Of a stretch of DNA of 64,000 nucleotides, positions 50,996-60,271 are shown piece after piece. The translations under genes and the position numbers were made by a program. Below the pieces are notes generated by a model. The model was not told the origin of the DNA and ran no database searches. It was given only the letters and a program-made list of their open reading frames with translations. The stretch lies in assembly GCA_903833275.1 (NCBI GenBank), contig CAILEP010000016.1, positions 175,865 to 239,864 of the forward strand, in the 5' to 3' direction. Numbering within the stretch: the stretch's first letter is position 1; each line of letters starts with the position of its first letter. Origin of the DNA: an uncultured Bdellovibrionales bacterium (lineage in GTDB: Bacteria; Bdellovibrionota; Bdellovibrionia; Bdellovibrionales; UBA1609).

Positions 50996-51586
50996 TTAAA
51001 TTTTAGGGTTTGCCAGTTTTTTTAGGCCTATTACAAAAATCTCTTTACTCTCTTTGCGAGTGCTTTTCGGCTTCAACATTTGCATTTTAGCGAATCGCTT
51101 GCGAATGCCCATTTCAATCTCTTTACTGCCACCGCCCTGAAAGAGCTTCATCGCCATATTGCCGTTCGGCTTTAACAACTGATCGCAAAGATCAATAACC
51201 CTTAGACACAACTCTTCAGAAAGCGTTTGATCACGAAATTGAATCCCGGTGGTATTCGGCGCCATATCACTCACCACCACATCGTAAGGGGCTTCTTTAA
51301 AATCTTCGAGCGTCAGCTTATAGATGTCTTCGGCGACAAATTCAGCGTTAGGGGCCGCCAAGGTAACGGCTTTTAGATCGACCCCGCGAAGAAAGCCCTT
51401 GGGGCCGATATTTTTTAAAATAACTTGGCTCCATGCACCAGGTGCGCACCCGAGGTCTAATATTTTATCCGTCGGTTTAATAATGCGATACTTCTGCTGA
51501 ATCTCTTCGAGCTTGTAGGCCGAACGGGCAAGGTACCCGTCTTTTTTGGCCATTCTAAAAAAATGATCTTGTGGATTATAAGCCAT
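50996..51586 (-). CDS. rlmE: 23S rRNA (uridine-2'-O-)-methyltransferase RlmE/FtsJ
   Basis: RSAYKLEEIQQKY, ILDLGCAPGAWSQV, DVVVSDMAPNTTG. Confidence 0.95.
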   Translation of the reverse strand: MAYNPQDHFFRMAKKDGYLARSAYKLEEIQQKYRIIKPTDKILDLGCAPGAWSQVILKNIGPKGFLRGVDLKAVTLAAPNAEFVAEDIYKLTLEDFKEAPYDVVVSDMAPNTTGIQFRDQTLSEELCLRVIDLCDQLLKPNGNMAMKLFQGGGSKEIEMGIRKRFAKMQMLKPKSTRKESKEIFVIGLKKLANPKI

Positions 51587-51622
51587 CGCGGGTCATTCTA
51601 CCGAAGTTTTACGCTATGACAA

Positions 51623-52921
51623 ATGACAACGAAACAATTTCGTGGTCTACGCCCTCTTATGAAATCTATACCATCTATTTTGAACGTATCTTTAGGCCTG
51701 TCCCTCATAATGTTTACAGGAGGCTGGTCATCCGACTCTTGGGCCTGGGGCGAACGCGGCCACAACACCGTCGGCTACACCGCCGCCCGCCTCATTGATA
51801 AATTATCAACCAAAGATGAGCACAAAAAACTCGGCCCTTATTTTGGCGCCAGAACATTGATGTTGGGACACCTCAGTAACATCCCCGACGTGAGCTGGAA
51901 GGACCGACGCCGACCCTCAGTCGTCGAACTCAACAACCCGACTCATTATTTCGATGCCGAATATATCGTGGGCCCACCGACCCCGAAAATGTCAGACTAC
52001 CTCGATAAAATTCGCAACATTGACCCCAACCTTGAAACCTTTCTTTCGACCTACGATCAAAAACCTAACTTACTCAATCATTCTTTCTCGATCAATATCG
52101 CGAAAGATGTGGGCTCGGCCCCGTTTCGCATCGCCCAGCTTCACAAAATGATGACTGCGGCTTTTAAGTGCGCCTCGCAAAAAGTTGAAAATAAGGGGCC
52201 GGGCACCGACCGCCCTTTTCGCGAACCTATTCGCAATGCTAAATATGAGTGCTCAAGTGAGACCACTCGGCTTGAAGATTTGGCCGCCGCCATCGAAATT
52301 GGCGGCGTCATGGGCCACTTTGTTGGCGACTTGGCGCAACCCTATCACACGACGGTCGATCACGACGGCTATGCTCGGGGTCAGGGCGGCATTCACGGCT
52401 ATTTTGAAACATTTCTACTACAATATATAGATGATCGCCTACTGGCCGATGTTCGCGCCCGCGCCAGCGACCCACAGTTCGCAAAACAAGTTTTTAACAA
52501 ACAATTGAAGGTCGACGTAAAATCGGATGCGCCGATAGCAAAAATTATGTTTCATTTGGCCGCCGATTCTTATGGCCTAATCGAACAACTCGCCACTATC
52601 GATAAAAACAAGATCGTGCTTTCGGCCGGCGATAAAATCGCCTTTGGCGAGAAATCAAACCACGGCTTCAAAGGCGCTGAAGCCAAACGCCTGCCTTTCG
52701 ACGACCCAAAAGCGGCGAAAGTGTTACGCCCTCTCATCGTCGATCGACTCGCCACCGCCGCCTTAATATTGAGCGAACTTTGGTTGCGCGCGTGGCGCGA
52801 AGGCGGCTCGCCTGATGTTCGGGACGTTAATACAATCGTTGTGCCCTACCCCGTTGACGTGCCGTTCATATTGCCGCCCAAGGCGTTGATCGGCGATGCC
52901 TACGATAAATTTAAAAATTGA
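51623..52921 (+). CDS. S1/P1 nuclease family protein (secreted)
   Basis: Signal peptide then WAWGERGHNTVGYTAARLI; HFVGDLAQPYHTTVDHDG. Confidence 0.88.
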   Translation: MTTKQFRGLRPLMKSIPSILNVSLGLSLIMFTGGWSSDSWAWGERGHNTVGYTAARLIDKLSTKDEHKKLGPYFGARTLMLGHLSNIPDVSWKDRRRPSVVELNNPTHYFDAEYIVGPPTPKMSDYLDKIRNIDPNLETFLSTYDQKPNLLNHSFSINIAKDVGSAPFRIAQLHKMMTAAFKCASQKVENKGPGTDRPFREPIRNAKYECSSETTRLEDLAAAIEIGGVMGHFVGDLAQPYHTTVDHDGYARGQGGIHGYFETFLLQYIDDRLLADVRARASDPQFAKQVFNKQLKVDVKSDAPIAKIMFHLAADSYGLIEQLATIDKNKIVLSAGDKIAFGEKSNHGFKGAEAKRLPFDDPKAAKVLRPLIVDRLATAALILSELWLRAWREGGSPDVRDVNTIVVPYPVDVPFILPPKALIGDAYDKFKN

Positions 52922-52953
52922 TTTAGAGATTGCGTAAGCGGTAAGACAAAAAT

Positions 52954-53677
52954 TTAGGCAGCAAGCCAGATTTCTAAATTTTTTTCATCTTCAATACTTT
53001 GCAACGGCAAAATGGCGATGCGAAACCGATCGCCTTCAGCCTGCCCTTCGATTAACCCACAATTTAGCTCGATCAGTTGCTTGCTATGTGGCTTTGAAAT
53101 TCGAACTTTAAAATAGCCTTTGACCCAATCGGGCGCGCTGTCTTCAAGGTACATCCCCCCCCACCGAAATATCGCGGGTGTGGGTTTTATAAATCTGATT
53201 ATTCATGCTACCGACAATCGTAACCGCCATTCTTTTTTTGAAGCGCTTTTGCTGACGAATGACGAACTCGCCGGGCGATATCGAATAAGAATCGCCACCT
53301 TGTTGCGGAAAGGTTTCACTAGCCGGTACGTTTGACACCGCGGTCTCGATCGGTACAAACGAAGACGTTGATACCAAAGCCGGCGGCCGAGGCTTCTTCA
53401 CCTGATCAATTTTATCAACAACGGCTTGCTCTTCAGTGCCACGCGGCGGTGGCGGAGGCGAAACATGCAAGACACGATAAATCATCTCTGTGAGGCCCTC
53501 GACTTCGATGGCAAGGCGCCAATCAGGCCACTCTTCTTTCCATACAAACCAATTTTCAACTTCGGTCGCATCTAGATTTGAAATAAACGCGCGGGCCTCA
53601 TCAAATAATAAACCCTCGATCACGCGCGATGTTCGGCGATCAAACAAGCACCAAAGATGTGGGCGCTTATCTATCAT
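52954..53677 (-). pseudogene. PilZ-domain protein, frame split at a G8 tract
   Basis: ORF 53144-53677 ends RQQKRFKKRMAVTIVG...HTRDISVGG-DVP*; ORF 52954-53154 continues MYLEDSAPDWVKGYFKV... in the next frame. Removing one G from the G8 at 53155-53162 (minus strand) restores DISVGGMYLED. Confidence 0.75.
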
Positions 53678-53686
53678 GGTAAAACC

Positions 53687-54565
53687 TCAAAAACAGGTTT
53701 TGGCGGCGAAAGCAGTATGGTCCCCATATTGCAATTCGACCCAACGCTTGTTCATGACACGGTATAAGTCGTAGCGCGCACCTTTTTTAATGGTGCCCAC
53801 TTTAGCAGCGCCATCAGAGGCCTCTGCCGTCACGTCGCAATCAAATTTGGGTGTTCGCACTAATACTTTCGACGGCACGCTGCTGACTTTTCGCTTCTGC
53901 TGATCTCGTTCGGCCTGGGCCTTTGCCTTGAGGTCGCTTTCTTTATGCGCGGCCACCCTGAGTCTTTCGAGATTTTCATTTAGCAGCACATATTTTTTCT
54001 TAAGCTCGGCAATGTCAGCAATGTTCTGGGCGCGTTCTTTTTTGTCAGCCACGATTGAGCTTTCGAGTGTCTGCTGCTCTTTCGTCGACTGAGCCAAGAT
54101 ATTAAGTTGTGCATCTTTTTCGGCTTTTGAGGCTGCCACTTCGGCATTCATTTTAGTCAATTCATCGCGCTTGGCCTTAACTCTTTTATTAGTCGCCTCT
54201 ATTTTCTGAATGGCAATGGCCTTTTCGTTCTCATACTGTGCGCGCTCTTTTTGATTAGCTCTTATATTCGCATCAAGCTTGCCAATTTCTTTTTTGGCTT
54301 CGCCCTCGCGTGCCGAGGCTTCATTTTTCTTTTGATTGGCCTCAACTTTGGCCTTTTTAAGATTCGACTTTTCTTCTTTAGCCCGCTTTTTGGCATCAAT
54401 AGCTTCCTGGTGTGCGGCGTCGGATTCTGCCATAACCGAATCTACATCGGCCTCGACGTCATCGAGGTCGCCCCCGGCAAATGATCTGACCGAAATCGCA
54501 AGGCCCGCGACGAATAGAGTCATCACGGCAACTTCAAAGAACTTATTTTTGGGCTTCTCAAACAT
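53687..54565 (-). CDS. Coiled-coil protein with C-terminal SH3-like domain
   Basis: Hydrophobic N-terminus, ~180 aa Lys/Glu/Ala coiled coil, C-terminal DCDVTAEASDGAAKVGTIKKGARYDLYRVMNKRWVELQYG; internal Met (MFEKPKN) used as start. Confidence 0.7.
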   Translation of the reverse strand: MFEKPKNKFFEVAVMTLFVAGLAISVRSFAGGDLDDVEADVDSVMAESDAAHQEAIDAKKRAKEEKSNLKKAKVEANQKKNEASAREGEAKKEIGKLDANIRANQKERAQYENEKAIAIQKIEATNKRVKAKRDELTKMNAEVAASKAEKDAQLNILAQSTKEQQTLESSIVADKKERAQNIADIAELKKKYVLLNENLERLRVAAHKESDLKAKAQAERDQQKRKVSSVPSKVLVRTPKFDCDVTAEASDGAAKVGTIKKGARYDLYRVMNKRWVELQYGDHTAFAAKTCF

Positions 54566-54748
54566 TGGCGTACTTCGTCCTCTCTGAGAAAGAAATGTCC
54601 ATAGCTCTACTTCGGCAGAATCATTGAGATAATGTATTTTTTTCGAGCTTATACCCAAAGTAGAACCTCTTTGACTCCTCCATTTGCCATTTGCTGGCTA
54701 GACCTTGGTCTTATCTCAAATATAACCCAGGCTTATGTCCTAAGACGT

Positions 54749-54765
54749 TTGGCACGGGTCTTGCT
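54749..54765 (+). promoter_or_regulatory. Sigma-54 (-24/-12) promoter
   Basis: TTGGCACGGGTCTTGCT matches TGGCAC-N5-TTGC with canonical GG...GC spacing. Confidence 0.75.
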
Positions 54766-54788
54766 CTAAGAGGTTGTTCCCCCCCTTG

Positions 54789-54833
54789 GCGGCCAGGTAC
54801 CCCCCCCCTTACTTTCCTGGTCGCTTTTTTTTT
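54789..54833 (+). terminator. Rho-independent terminator with C9-containing loop and T9 tail
   Basis: GCGGCCAGG (54789-54797) / CCTGGTCGC (54816-54824), one G-U pair, loop TA-C9-TTACTTT, then TTTTTTTTT. Confidence 0.8.
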
Positions 54834-54858
54834 GCCCAAAATCGATTAAGCTTAAGGT

Positions 54859-55686
54859 ATGCCAAGAATTGACGGGCCAAAATATTATTTTATCCAATTT
54901 TTTCTAATTTGTTTTCTAATTTCAATTCAGCCGGCGGCCTTCGCCATGCGTATTGTTATTGACCCCGGCCATGGCGGCACCGATCGCGGGACTACACGCG
55001 GCGAAGTCACCGAGTCTGCGATCACCCTCAATGTCGCACGGGCCTTGCGCGATGAGATCGCAAAATCGGCCGATTTTACCGCTTTACTCACAAGAGACGA
55101 CGACTCTTACCTATCGCTTGAGCAGCGCGCCGAAATTGCCAACGAAAAAAGCGATGTCTTCATCAGCATTCACGTTAATTCTTCAGCCGACCCGAAAGCT
55201 CGCGGCAAAGAAATTTACTTCCAAAATCAGCTCGACGCAGACGAAGAATCGCTCTACTTGGCCAATTTAGAGAATGGTCACCCTCCGGGCGACACGGCGG
55301 CCACTGAAAAATCGTCGCCACACAAGATGCGCACCGCCCTCTCGGCCGATCTTAAAGGGTTGAACTCAGATCTGAAGGCTATTGTCGAAGATCTTGAGCG
55401 AAATCACCGGTTAAAAATGAGTGGGCTTCTCACCGAAGAGCTGCATCGCAACTGGGGCGGCGACCCTATTCGCCGCAAGCAGGCAATTCGGCAGGCCCCG
55501 TTTTTCGTAATAAGCAATGTCATTCGACCGGCGGCTTTGATCGAAATCGGCTTTCTAACCAACCCGGCCGAGGCACAAAAGCTGGTTAACCCCGACTACC
55601 AGAAAAAAATTGCGCGAGGTATTTACCAAGCACTCGTTAAATTCAAAGAAGTCGTAGACAATTCGACAGCGCAACACTTAAATTAG
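54859..55686 (+). CDS. N-acetylmuramoyl-L-alanine amidase (Amidase_3)
   Basis: IVIDPGHGGTDRGTTRG, ISIHVNSSADPKARGKEIYF, ALIEIGFLTNPAEA. Confidence 0.93.
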   Translation: MPRIDGPKYYFIQFFLICFLISIQPAAFAMRIVIDPGHGGTDRGTTRGEVTESAITLNVARALRDEIAKSADFTALLTRDDDSYLSLEQRAEIANEKSDVFISIHVNSSADPKARGKEIYFQNQLDADEESLYLANLENGHPPGDTAATEKSSPHKMRTALSADLKGLNSDLKAIVEDLERNHRLKMSGLLTEELHRNWGGDPIRRKQAIRQAPFFVISNVIRPAALIEIGFLTNPAEAQKLVNPDYQKKIARGIYQALVKFKEVVDNSTAQHLN

Positions 55687-55691
55687 GCCCC

Positions 55692-56444
55692 ATGCGAACA
55701 GACGGCCGAGAAGCAAACCAGTTAAGAGCGATTTCTATTCAACCCGATACCTTGCGCTATGCCGAGGGCAGCGTGCTGATAACAATGGGTCATACCAAAA
55801 TTATTTGCACGGCCACGGTTGAACCCAATGTACCTAAGTGGCTCATGGGCCAAGGCTCTGGCTGGGTGACCGCCGAATACGGTATGTTACCGCGCTCGAC
55901 GCACACTCGAATTTCACGCGAAAAATCAATGAGCGGCGGGCGCACTCAAGAAATCTCGCGACTGATTGGCCGCAGCCTTCGCGCGGCGCTCGATCTTAAA
56001 GCCCTAGGCGAAAAACAAATCACCGTTGACTGCGACGTGATTCAAGCCGATGGCGGCACACGCACGGCCTCAGTCACCGGCGGTTTTGTTGCACTCGCGC
56101 TGGCGCTTAAATTTCTAAAAGACCATGGCCAGCTTTCGACAATCCCGATCAGAAGTTATGTGGCTGCTATCAGCGCCGGGATTAGCCATTCAGGCGTTAT
56201 CTTAGATCTCAATTACGACGAAGACTCTTCGATCAACACCGATATGAATTTTGTAATGACCAATGAAAATCAATTGGTCGAAATTCAGGGCACCGCTGAA
56301 GGTGCGACCTTCGGTTTTGGCGAACTGAATCAGATGATCGAACTTGCACAAATGGGCTGCCAGCAGATTTTTAAAGAGCAAGAAAAAATTATCGGCGGTT
56401 TCTTTCCGCTCGGTACGAAAACCAACTCAAATAATAGGTCTTAA
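55692..56444 (+). CDS. rph: Ribonuclease PH
   Basis: MRTDGREANQLRAISI, GWVTAEYGMLPRSTHTR, DCDVIQADGGTRTASVTGG. Confidence 0.97.
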   Translation: MRTDGREANQLRAISIQPDTLRYAEGSVLITMGHTKIICTATVEPNVPKWLMGQGSGWVTAEYGMLPRSTHTRISREKSMSGGRTQEISRLIGRSLRAALDLKALGEKQITVDCDVIQADGGTRTASVTGGFVALALALKFLKDHGQLSTIPIRSYVAAISAGISHSGVILDLNYDEDSSINTDMNFVMTNENQLVEIQGTAEGATFGFGELNQMIELAQMGCQQIFKEQEKIIGGFFPLGTKTNSNNRS

Positions 56445-56445
56445 T

Positions 56446-57045
56446 ATGCAACTGTGGCTTGCCACTAGCAATCGCGGCAAACTCATCGAGTTTCAAACGT
56501 TGTTGTCGAAAATTGAAATTCACACTCAGGGCGAGCTGAAGGTGTTTTCGCCGCCTGATGAAACCGGCAAAACTTTTGAAGACAATGCGCGACTCAAAGC
56601 CCGCGCTTTGAAATCGGTGAAAACCGGCGTTTGGGTTATCGGCGAAGATTCGGGTCTAGAAGTTGACGGGCTAAATAAATTGCCCGGGATTCACTCGGCC
56701 CGCTATGCAGGCCCCAATGCACGCGATTCAGAAAATGTCGCCAAACTTTTGAAAATGATGGCGTTACGCTCGGCCACCAATCGCAAGGCGCAATTTCAAT
56801 GCTGCATGGTTGTCTATTCGCCCGAGGGCAAAGAGTTTGTTGTTAACGGCCAAATGACCGGCAATATCAGCGAAAAAGTGCGCGGCACCGACGGCTTCGG
56901 CTATGACCCGATCTTTATTCCAGACGGCGAAACCAAGACTCTCGCTGAATTGGGGCTCACCCGAAAAAATCAAATCTCTCATCGCGCCGAGGCCATTCGA
57001 AAATTGGGCGCCATCTTTGAAACGAACGCCGCGAGCCCCCTTTGA
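56446..57045 (+). CDS. rdgB: XTP/dITP diphosphatase (RdgB/HAM1)
   Basis: LWLATSNRGKLIEF, GEDSGLEVDGLNKLPGIHSARYAG, GTDGFGYDPIFIPDG; start moved to ATG 56446. Confidence 0.96.
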   Translation: MQLWLATSNRGKLIEFQTLLSKIEIHTQGELKVFSPPDETGKTFEDNARLKARALKSVKTGVWVIGEDSGLEVDGLNKLPGIHSARYAGPNARDSENVAKLLKMMALRSATNRKAQFQCCMVVYSPEGKEFVVNGQMTGNISEKVRGTDGFGYDPIFIPDGETKTLAELGLTRKNQISHRAEAIRKLGAIFETNAASPL

Positions 57046-57443
57046 TTGCAAAACTACGAGTCGCGCGAGCGACGAACAACTTGAAGAAAATTTCAGAAAT
57101 GTATCAACGGGGCCTCGGTCTCGAAGTTTTAGGTTCGTTCGAAGAGCATAGAGGCTTTAACGGAATTATTTTGGGCCACCCAAATTCTCAATATCACCTC
57201 GAGTTTACCCAGCAGAATAATTTTACCGCGCCGAACTCGACATCGACTGAGTCACTTATTGTTTTTTACATTCCTGAAGAGAGCGAGTGGCAACGCACAA
57301 AAACCCAAATGATCACCGCGGGCTTTGCGTTGACCCCATCTCACAACCCCTATTGGGATGACCATGGGTGCACATTTGAAGACCCCGAAGGCTTCAGAGT
57401 CGTTATCTGCAAGCTTGAATGGGTGCTAAGCGTTACCTTTTAG
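57042..57443 (+). CDS. VOC/glyoxalase superfamily protein (TTG start)
   Basis: RATNNLKKISEMYQRGLGLEVLGSFEEHRGFNGI; PYWDDHGCTFEDPEGFRVVICK. Confidence 0.82.
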   Translation: MIAKLRVARATNNLKKISEMYQRGLGLEVLGSFEEHRGFNGIILGHPNSQYHLEFTQQNNFTAPNSTSTESLIVFYIPEESEWQRTKTQMITAGFALTPSHNPYWDDHGCTFEDPEGFRVVICKLEWVLSVTF

Positions 57444-57776
57444 CGAGGTGTTCGCCATTTTCTCCCACGAATCGGTCGAGAGAAACATGATCGGGTCAGT
57501 TGAGGCGAAGATTGAAATCTGGCGCTTTAACTTTTCGGTGGTGCCGACCAAGGCAAGGCGCCCGCCCTTGCGGGTGAGGTCCAAGGCCAAAGCGTGCAAA
57601 TACTTAATCATCGGTATGCTTACAAATTGAGCTCCGGCCACGTCAAAAGCAATCTGGGTGCACCGAGAGCACAGCTCATCGATCTCTTTTTTGGTAACTT
57701 CAAAATTAAAGGCATCCAGCCGACCGGGGGCCGGGATATAAAGCCAATCATTTTTTTCGAGATGCTCAAGTGCCAT
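57426..57776 (-). CDS. STAS-domain protein (anti-sigma antagonist-like)
   Basis: AFDVAGAQFVSIPMIKYLHALALDLTRKGGRLALVGTTEKLKRQI. Confidence 0.75.
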   Translation of the reverse strand: MALEHLEKNDWLYIPAPGRLDAFNFEVTKKEIDELCSRCTQIAFDVAGAQFVSIPMIKYLHALALDLTRKGGRLALVGTTEKLKRQISIFASTDPIMFLSTDSWEKMANTSLKGNA

Positions 57777-57927
57777 AATTGTTCACAGTCTAAGAAAAAG
57801 TCGCGCTTGGCACAAGTCTGAATGGACGTCTGGCCTGCTAATTATTTTGCACATTTCAACGAAGACACTTGGCACCTGAGGTTATTTTTTGTAAAAAGCC
57901 CACGATACCCACCCGATAGGTAACAAA

Positions 57928-58872
57928 ATGAGCGATTTAAAAATTTTCTCCGGAAATTCAAACCAAGACTTCGCCAAAAAGGTCGCGGAACATGCCGGAG
58001 TTGAACTCGGTCGCGCAAAATTCGGCCGCTTTTCTGACGGCGAGATCCAAATCGAAATCCACGAGAGTGTGCGCGGCTCAAATGCCTTTGTAATTCAAAG
58101 CACTTGCCCGCCGGTAAATGAAGGCTATATGGAGCTCTTCATGATTCTCGACTCTTTGCGTCGGGCCTCGGCCGTCGATATCTCGGCCGTAATGCCCTAT
58201 TATGGGTACGCCCGGCAGGACCGCAAAGTAGCTCCGCGAGCACCAATTTCAGCGCGATGCGTGGCCAACTTGCTTAAAACCGCCGGCGCCGACCGGTTGA
58301 TCTCAGTCGATCTTCACTCTTCGCAAATTCAAGGCTTCTTCGATGGCCCCGTTGACCACTTATTTGCCACTCCTACGTTTGCGCGCGCCTGGCGCGAACG
58401 GCATGGGCACGGCGACGAATACGTGGCCGTGAGCCCCGATGCTGGTGGCGTTGAGCGCACCCGCGCCTTTGCTAAACGCCTTGGCTGCTCGATCGCAATT
58501 ATCGATAAGCGCCGAGCCGGCCCAAATCAGGTTGAATCCGTGAACCTAGTCGGGGATGTACGAGGTAAAACAGCCATTATTCTCGACGATATGATCGATA
58601 CAGCAGGCACTTTGACTCAGGCTGTTGACAGTTTGCTAAAAAATGGTGCAAAAAGTGTCTTCGCAGTTGCTACCCATCCAGTTCTTTCAGGCCCCGCCGT
58701 TGAACGATTAAAGGCCAGCGGAGTTGCTAAAGTCTGGGTGACCGATACAATCCCCTTGCGTCCCGATGCTATCGCATGCGGAAAGTTTGAGGTTATATCG
58801 ATGGCCCCTGTGGTCGCTGAAGCGATCAAGCGAATTCACACGAATGACAGCGTCAGCGCTCTATTCGATTGA
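57928..58872 (+). CDS. prs: Ribose-phosphate pyrophosphokinase
   Basis: IFSGNSNQDFAKKVAEH, DRKVAPRAPISA, VSPDAGGVERTR, ILDDMIDTAGTL. Confidence 0.97.
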   Translation: MSDLKIFSGNSNQDFAKKVAEHAGVELGRAKFGRFSDGEIQIEIHESVRGSNAFVIQSTCPPVNEGYMELFMILDSLRRASAVDISAVMPYYGYARQDRKVAPRAPISARCVANLLKTAGADRLISVDLHSSQIQGFFDGPVDHLFATPTFARAWRERHGHGDEYVAVSPDAGGVERTRAFAKRLGCSIAIIDKRRAGPNQVESVNLVGDVRGKTAIILDDMIDTAGTLTQAVDSLLKNGAKSVFAVATHPVLSGPAVERLKASGVAKVWVTDTIPLRPDAIACGKFEVISMAPVVAEAIKRIHTNDSVSALFD

Positions 58873-58957
58873 AATCACTGACAATGATAACCGTTAACGA
58901 TTAGGCAAAAAGTTTTTTAGACGTAAATTAAAAAAGAACCAGAAGAAAGAGGATCAC

Positions 58958-59692
58958 ATGAGCGAAAAAAATCAATTTGAAATGAACGCAGAAATACGCG
59001 AAATCGGCAAACACTCTTCGCGCAGCCTTCGCCGCGGCGAACGCATACCCGCAATCATCTATGGTCCCAAAATCAAAAATGCCAACGTTTCGCTTGTTGA
59101 AAAAGAAGTCGTTAAGTTTTCAAAAATGCAATACGACAACACCATTTTTGTTTTGAAATCAAAAGACCCACAATTGAACAATTTGAAAATCTTGAAAAAA
59201 GCCACAGCTGTTCACCCGGTGACTCGTCGCCCAGTTCATCTTGATCTTTTCGCAATTGATCTTACAAAAGCCATTCGCGTGGCGGTTGAAATTCGCTACG
59301 AAGGTCGCTCGATCGGCGTGAAAGAGGGCGGTATTTTGAATGCTGTTCGTCGTGACGTTGAAGTTGAGTGTTTGCCGACAGCCATCCCACAATTTCTATC
59401 GGTTGATATTACTAACCTTGGCATCAATGATTCACTTCACGTTTCTGAACTTGTTCCGCCAGCGGGAGTTAAAATTATCACGCTTGCCACAGAAACAATT
59501 TGCACAATCGCGTTGGTTGCTGAAGAAGTTGCTGCGCCCGTTGTTGCCGCCGCTGTTGAAGGCGCCGCCGCCGTACCTGGAGCAGCCCCTGCTGCCGGTG
59601 CAGCTGCTGGAGCCCCTGCTGCTGGCGCTGCCGCCGCTGGTGCAAAGAAAGCCGATGCCCCTGCTGCTGGCAAAAAAGACGAAAAGAAATAG
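58958..59692 (+). CDS. rplY: 50S ribosomal protein L25/Ctc with Ala/Pro/Gly-rich C-terminal tail
   Basis: SRSLRRGERIPAIIYG, HPVTRRPVHLDLFAID; low-complexity tail; between prs and pth. Confidence 0.95.
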   Translation: MSEKNQFEMNAEIREIGKHSSRSLRRGERIPAIIYGPKIKNANVSLVEKEVVKFSKMQYDNTIFVLKSKDPQLNNLKILKKATAVHPVTRRPVHLDLFAIDLTKAIRVAVEIRYEGRSIGVKEGGILNAVRRDVEVECLPTAIPQFLSVDITNLGINDSLHVSELVPPAGVKIITLATETICTIALVAEEVAAPVVAAAVEGAAAVPGAAPAAGAAAGAPAAGAAAAGAKKADAPAAGKKDEKK

Positions 59693-59701
59693 TAATTCTC
59701 T

Positions 59702-60262
59702 ATGCACATTGTTGTTGGCCTGGGCAACCCAGGCTCTCGCTACCAACTTACTCGCCACAACATTGGCTTCTTGGTGGTCGATGCACTGGTGCAGCATCTT
59801 GAAGCGCGTGCTGTGCCTGACAAATTTAACTCTGCGATCTACGACGCCAAAACTGAAGGCATTGATCTCAAACTAGTTAAACCGCAAACCTTCATGAACT
59901 TGTCGGGTGAGGCCGTGCAGCCGTTGCTCGCTTTTTATAAAGTTCCGCTCGAAAACTTATTAGTGATACACGATGATATCGACCAAGCTTTTGGTAAAAT
60001 TAAATTTCAAAAGAAACGCGGCCATGGTGGGCACAATGGCATTAAGAATATTCACGAAAAACTCGGCACTGACGACTACGCGAGATTGAAGCTCGGGGTT
60101 GGTCGCCCCGCACACCCCCAAATGCAGGTGGTTGATTACGTTTTGCAAAACTTTGAAAAAGACAAAGACGCCGAATTAGCGGATTTCATTGGGCGCGCCG
60201 GTGAAGCTGCGCTAAGTTTCTTGATCGATGGTTTTGATCGTGCACAAACTGAATTTAATTGA
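59702..60262 (+). CDS. pth: Peptidyl-tRNA hydrolase
   Basis: VGLGNPGSRYQLTRHNIGF, PQTFMNLSGEAV, HDDIDQAFGKIKFQKKRGHGGHNGIK. Confidence 0.97.
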   Translation: MHIVVGLGNPGSRYQLTRHNIGFLVVDALVQHLEARAVPDKFNSAIYDAKTEGIDLKLVKPQTFMNLSGEAVQPLLAFYKVPLENLLVIHDDIDQAFGKIKFQKKRGHGGHNGIKNIHEKLGTDDYARLKLGVGRPAHPQMQVVDYVLQNFEKDKDAELADFIGRAGEAALSFLIDGFDRAQTEFN

Positions 60263-60271
60263 GGTGAACAC

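Noticed and set aside
57801-57875. Two TTGGCAC boxes between the STAS gene and prs as sigma-54 promoters
   Set aside because: Neither has a GC at the -12 position with correct spacing (TGGCAC-AAGTC-TGAA; TGGCAC-CTGAG-GTTA).
59520-59692. Repetitive GCTGCTG/GCCGCC stretch at the end of rplY as a repeat array
   Set aside because: It encodes the in-frame Ala/Pro/Gly-rich tail of L25; low-complexity coding sequence explains it.
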